DNA from: an uncultured Oscillospiraceae bacterium
GTDB taxonomy: Bacteria; Bacillota; Clostridia; Oscillospirales; Ruminococcaceae
Reading direction: 5' to 3'
Assembly: GCA_958448395.1 (NCBI GenBank)
Contig: CAUDDP010000033.1
Coordinates: 1 to 22,836 of the forward strand
Length of the DNA: 22,836 nt
Position numbers and translations under genes: made by a program. Shown here in pieces: positions 20,916-22,836 of the stretch. The number at the start of each line of letters is the position of its first letter. Position 1 is the first letter of the stretch. Below the pieces are notes generated by a model. That model saw nothing but the letters and a program-made list of their open reading frames with translations. It searched no databases and was not told the DNA's origin.

Positions 20916-22618
20916 TATAACCGTTCCTCCTTCTCAAAAAGTGCATTGACAAAATCCTTTGCATGGAACGGCTGCAAATCATCTATTTTTTCACCCACAC
21001 CGATTAACTTGACTGGTATTTGCAGCTCATTCTTAATGGAAACCACAATGCCGCCCTTTGCCGTACCGTCCAATTTAGTCAGTACAATACCGGTGATATC
21101 TGCCACTTCCTGAAACAGACGTGCCTGATTGACCGCATTCTGTCCAGTAGTAGCATCCAGCACCAATAGAATCTCCGTATCACAGCCAGCAGCCTTGTTT
21201 TCAATAATCCGGTTGATTTTTGCAAGCTCCTGCATCAGGTTCTTTTTATTGTGCAGTCGTCCGGCTGTGTCACAAATCAGCACATCGCAATCTCTCGCCT
21301 TTGCGGCTTCAATCGCATCATATACCACGGCTGCGGGGTCAGAACCTTCGGCGTGTTTCACCAACTCTACCCCTGCACGATCCGTCCAGACTTGCAGCTG
21401 ATCAATCGCAGCTGCCCGGAAGGTATCCGCTGCGGCAACAATCACCTTTTTGCCGTCCTCTTTCAGCTGGTGACACAGTTTCCCGATGGTTGTTGTTTTC
21501 CCGGCACCATTAACCCCGATAACCATAATCACAGACGGCTTAGTATGCAGATTCAGCGACTGGTCTTCGCCCAGCATTTCCCCGATGATCTCCTGAATCA
21601 GTCCCATAATCTGTTTTGGATCCGTAATGCCACGCTCCTTGACACGCTTCCGCAACTGGTCACAAATTTCAATGGAAGTTTCTGCTCCCATATCGCCCAT
21701 AATCATGGTTTCTTCCAGCTGATCAAATAAATCCTCATCAATCTTGGTAAAGGCATTCAAGACAAGCTGCATTTTTGCAATGACAGAATCTTTTGTTTTC
21801 CGCAGACCATCCCGAATCTTTTGAAACAGACCCTTTTTCTTCTTTTCTGGCTCTTCCAACGATTCTTCTGCCGATGTATTTTCTGATTCTTCCGGTTCTA
21901 ATTCCTCGTCTGCATCCGCAGTTTCCGACTTTTTTTCTGATTCTAGTGCTGCCGCTGCTGGCTCTTTTTCCGTTTCATCCAGTTCCGCTCTGTCTTCTGC
22001 ATCTGCAATTTCCAGCTTTTCTTCTGATTCTAATGCTGCCGCTGCTGGCTCTTCCTCCGGTTCTTCCAGTTCCGTTTTGTCTTCTGCATCCGCAGTTTCC
22101 AGTTCTGATTTTTCTTCTGATTCCAATGCTGCCGCTGCTGGCTCTTCCCCCGGTTCTTCCAGCTCTGATTTCTCTTCCTCTTCTGATTCCAAAGGTTTCT
22201 CTACTTGCTGATTTCCAATTTCATCTGGTTCTGGATTGTCTTCCTCAACCTCAATTTCCACTGCCGCCGCTTCCGCAGTTTCTGTTTCCAGTTCCTCGTC
22301 TAATTCTGGTTCTTCTTCCTCGTCTTCTTCGTCCACTTCTGCCAGCAATTCCTCTTGTGCTGCTTTGGCAGCCAGTGCAGCGGCTTCTGCCTGTTCGACA
22401 GCAACTTCGGCTTCTGCCTGTTCTCGCCATCTTTCTGCTTCTGCTTGTCGTGCTGCTTCCCGTTCTGCTAACAGCTGCACTGCAATATCATCGGAATCTG
22501 ATTCCGATTCCGGCGGTACAATTTCCGCCTCCCGTTCCAGTTCTTCCTCCTGCTTCCGCTTTTTCCAGCCAAAAAAGCCTTTCTTTTCCTTATCCTTCTT
22601 CTTTCCGAAGAAACCCAT
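20915..22618 (-). CDS. ftsY: Signal recognition particle receptor FtsY with a long acidic N-terminal extension
   Basis: The protein has 567 residues from the ATG at 22618, eight bases after AAGGG. A GTG three codons upstream is less likely. It is the membrane-side GTPase of co-translational targeting. The NG domain occupies about residues 263-567, with P-loop GVNGAGKTTT (about 368-377), DTFRAAAIDQL, DTAGRLHNKK and TKLDGTAKGG. In front lies a ~260-residue Glu/Ala-rich region that begins with a basic GFFGKKKDKEKKGFFGWKKRK stretch, possibly membrane-contacting. It includes a tandem repeat of about 30 residues. Most Gram-positive FtsY proteins are ~330 residues, so the extension is notable. It leads the operon; no clear promoter is seen in the 200 bases upstream. 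Confidence 0.96.
   Translation of the reverse strand: MGFFGKKKDKEKKGFFGWKKRKQEEELEREAEIVPPESESDSDDIAVQLLAEREAARQAEAERWREQAEAEVAVEQAEAAALAAKAAQEELLAEVDEEDEEEEPELDEELETETAEAAAVEIEVEEDNPEPDEIGNQQVEKPLESEEEEKSELEEPGEEPAAAALESEEKSELETADAEDKTELEEPEEEPAAAALESEEKLEIADAEDRAELDETEKEPAAAALESEKKSETADADEELEPEESENTSAEESLEEPEKKKKGLFQKIRDGLRKTKDSVIAKMQLVLNAFTKIDEDLFDQLEETMIMGDMGAETSIEICDQLRKRVKERGITDPKQIMGLIQEIIGEMLGEDQSLNLHTKPSVIMVIGVNGAGKTTTIGKLCHQLKEDGKKVIVAAADTFRAAAIDQLQVWTDRAGVELVKHAEGSDPAAVVYDAIEAAKARDCDVLICDTAGRLHNKKNLMQELAKINRIIENKAAGCDTEILLVLDATTGQNAVNQARLFQEVADITGIVLTKLDGTAKGGIVVSIKNELQIPVKLIGVGEKIDDLQPFHAKDFVNALFEKEERL
21890..22165. repeat. In-frame ~90-bp tandem repeat within ftsY
   Basis: Three copies of a unit encoding roughly EEP-x-EEPAAAALESEEK-x-E-x-ADAED occur. 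The conserved PAAAALESE core begins at residues 160, 191 and 220. At DNA level the core GCTGCCGCTGCTGGCTCTT begins at 21948, 22035 and 22128, spacing 87 and 93 bases. All copies keep the reading frame. Copy number may vary between strains. Confidence 0.8.
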
Positions 22619-22799
22619 TGTCAACACCCTTTCTCGCTTAATTTTGATGGCTCGTTTTCCTTGTGAAAGCGTTCTTCTAATTGGTTATCTGACCACGGAA
22701 ATCAATTTTTTTACTTTCTCTCACGGAGATCAATCTCTTCCCCACACTGTCAATGTCATCAACTTAAGGATTTGAACAGATTCTGAGGAAAATTTCGTT

Positions 22800-22824
22800 G
22801 AAAATGTCCCACTGGGACGTTTTC
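22800..22824. repeat. Near-perfect palindrome at the window edge
   Basis: GAAAATGTCCCA and TGGGACGTTTTC are complementary except at one position (a G-T pair), around a single central base. A one-base centre favours a DNA palindrome or the tip of a larger repeat over an RNA hairpin. It lies ~180 bases upstream of ftsY. Confidence 0.55.
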
Positions 22825-22836
22825 AAAATGCTGCTT

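Noticed and set aside
21890..22165. CRISPR-like array in the ftsY region
   Set aside because: The repeats are in-frame tandem copies with conserved protein sequence throughout and no unique spacers.
21793..22641. Plus-strand frame of 282 codons, rich in Leu and Pro, that looks like a membrane protein
   Set aside because: It is the complement of the Glu-rich part of ftsY: GAA/GAG codons read backwards give Phe, Leu and Pro. It has no independent support.
22738..22750. 13-base match to part of the intergenic element at 9277-9289 (TTCCCCACACTGT)
   Set aside because: A match of this length is expected by chance a few times in a window of this size, and the palindromic second half is missing here.

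Overview
The window is about 22.8 kb of chromosome from a Gram-positive anaerobe, most likely a Ruminococcus-like member of the Oscillospiraceae. The clues are a secreted leucine-rich-repeat protein with a C-terminal type I dockerin, a SCIFF peptide with its radical SAM maturase, a CD1247-type protein, an electron-bifurcating NfnAB pair, strong GGAGG ribosome binding sites and sigma-A promoters close to TTGACA-N17-TATAAT. Species cannot be fixed from sequence reading alone. All genes but one lie on the minus strand, so transcription mostly runs from high to low coordinates. The exception is a small XRE regulator at 2792-3022.

Layout from high to low coordinates. (1) 22618-14256 is a compact housekeeping run: ftsY, rdgB, yhbY, nadD, yqeK, an LCP cell-wall ligase, rsfS, a 110-residue membrane protein and leuS. 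The first four genes overlap by 1-14 bases. (2) 14227-13771 is a separate rpsU (S21) unit with a perfect promoter, a structured leader of about 190 nt, a 57-residue GTG-started gene and a strong terminator. (3) 13678-11650 is yqeG-aroQ-pepQ-like. (4) 11541-7415 holds three exported proteins: a DUF5104-like lipoprotein, a CapA-family lipoprotein and the LRR-dockerin protein. They sit between the pepQ-like gene and efp, which are often close neighbours in Firmicutes. A structured intergenic element lies at about 9060-9350. (5) 7270-6160 is efp and a CD1247-type zinc-ribbon protein. (6) 5935-3140 is nfnA-nfnB-yajC. (7) 3022-2476 is a small divergent regulatory module (XRE regulator plus a 70-residue protein). 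(8) 2408-68 is a TIGR04086-like membrane protein, the SCIFF precursor scfA (45 residues) and its maturase scfB.

The genes cover protein export and membrane targeting (FtsY, YajC), ribosome function (RsfS, YhbY, S21, EF-P, LeuS), redox balance (NfnAB), nucleotide clean-up and NAD synthesis (RdgB, NadD, YqeK), and cell surface construction (LCP, lipoproteins, dockerin protein). The least ordinary parts are: the SCIFF RiPP locus with a 13-bp hairpin between precursor and maturase; the divergent XRE module, whose palindromic operator fills the spacer of a perfect consensus promoter; the structured intergenic element, whose tail recurs at the very start of the window with a compensatory base-pair change; and the rpsU leader, which can hide its own ribosome binding site.
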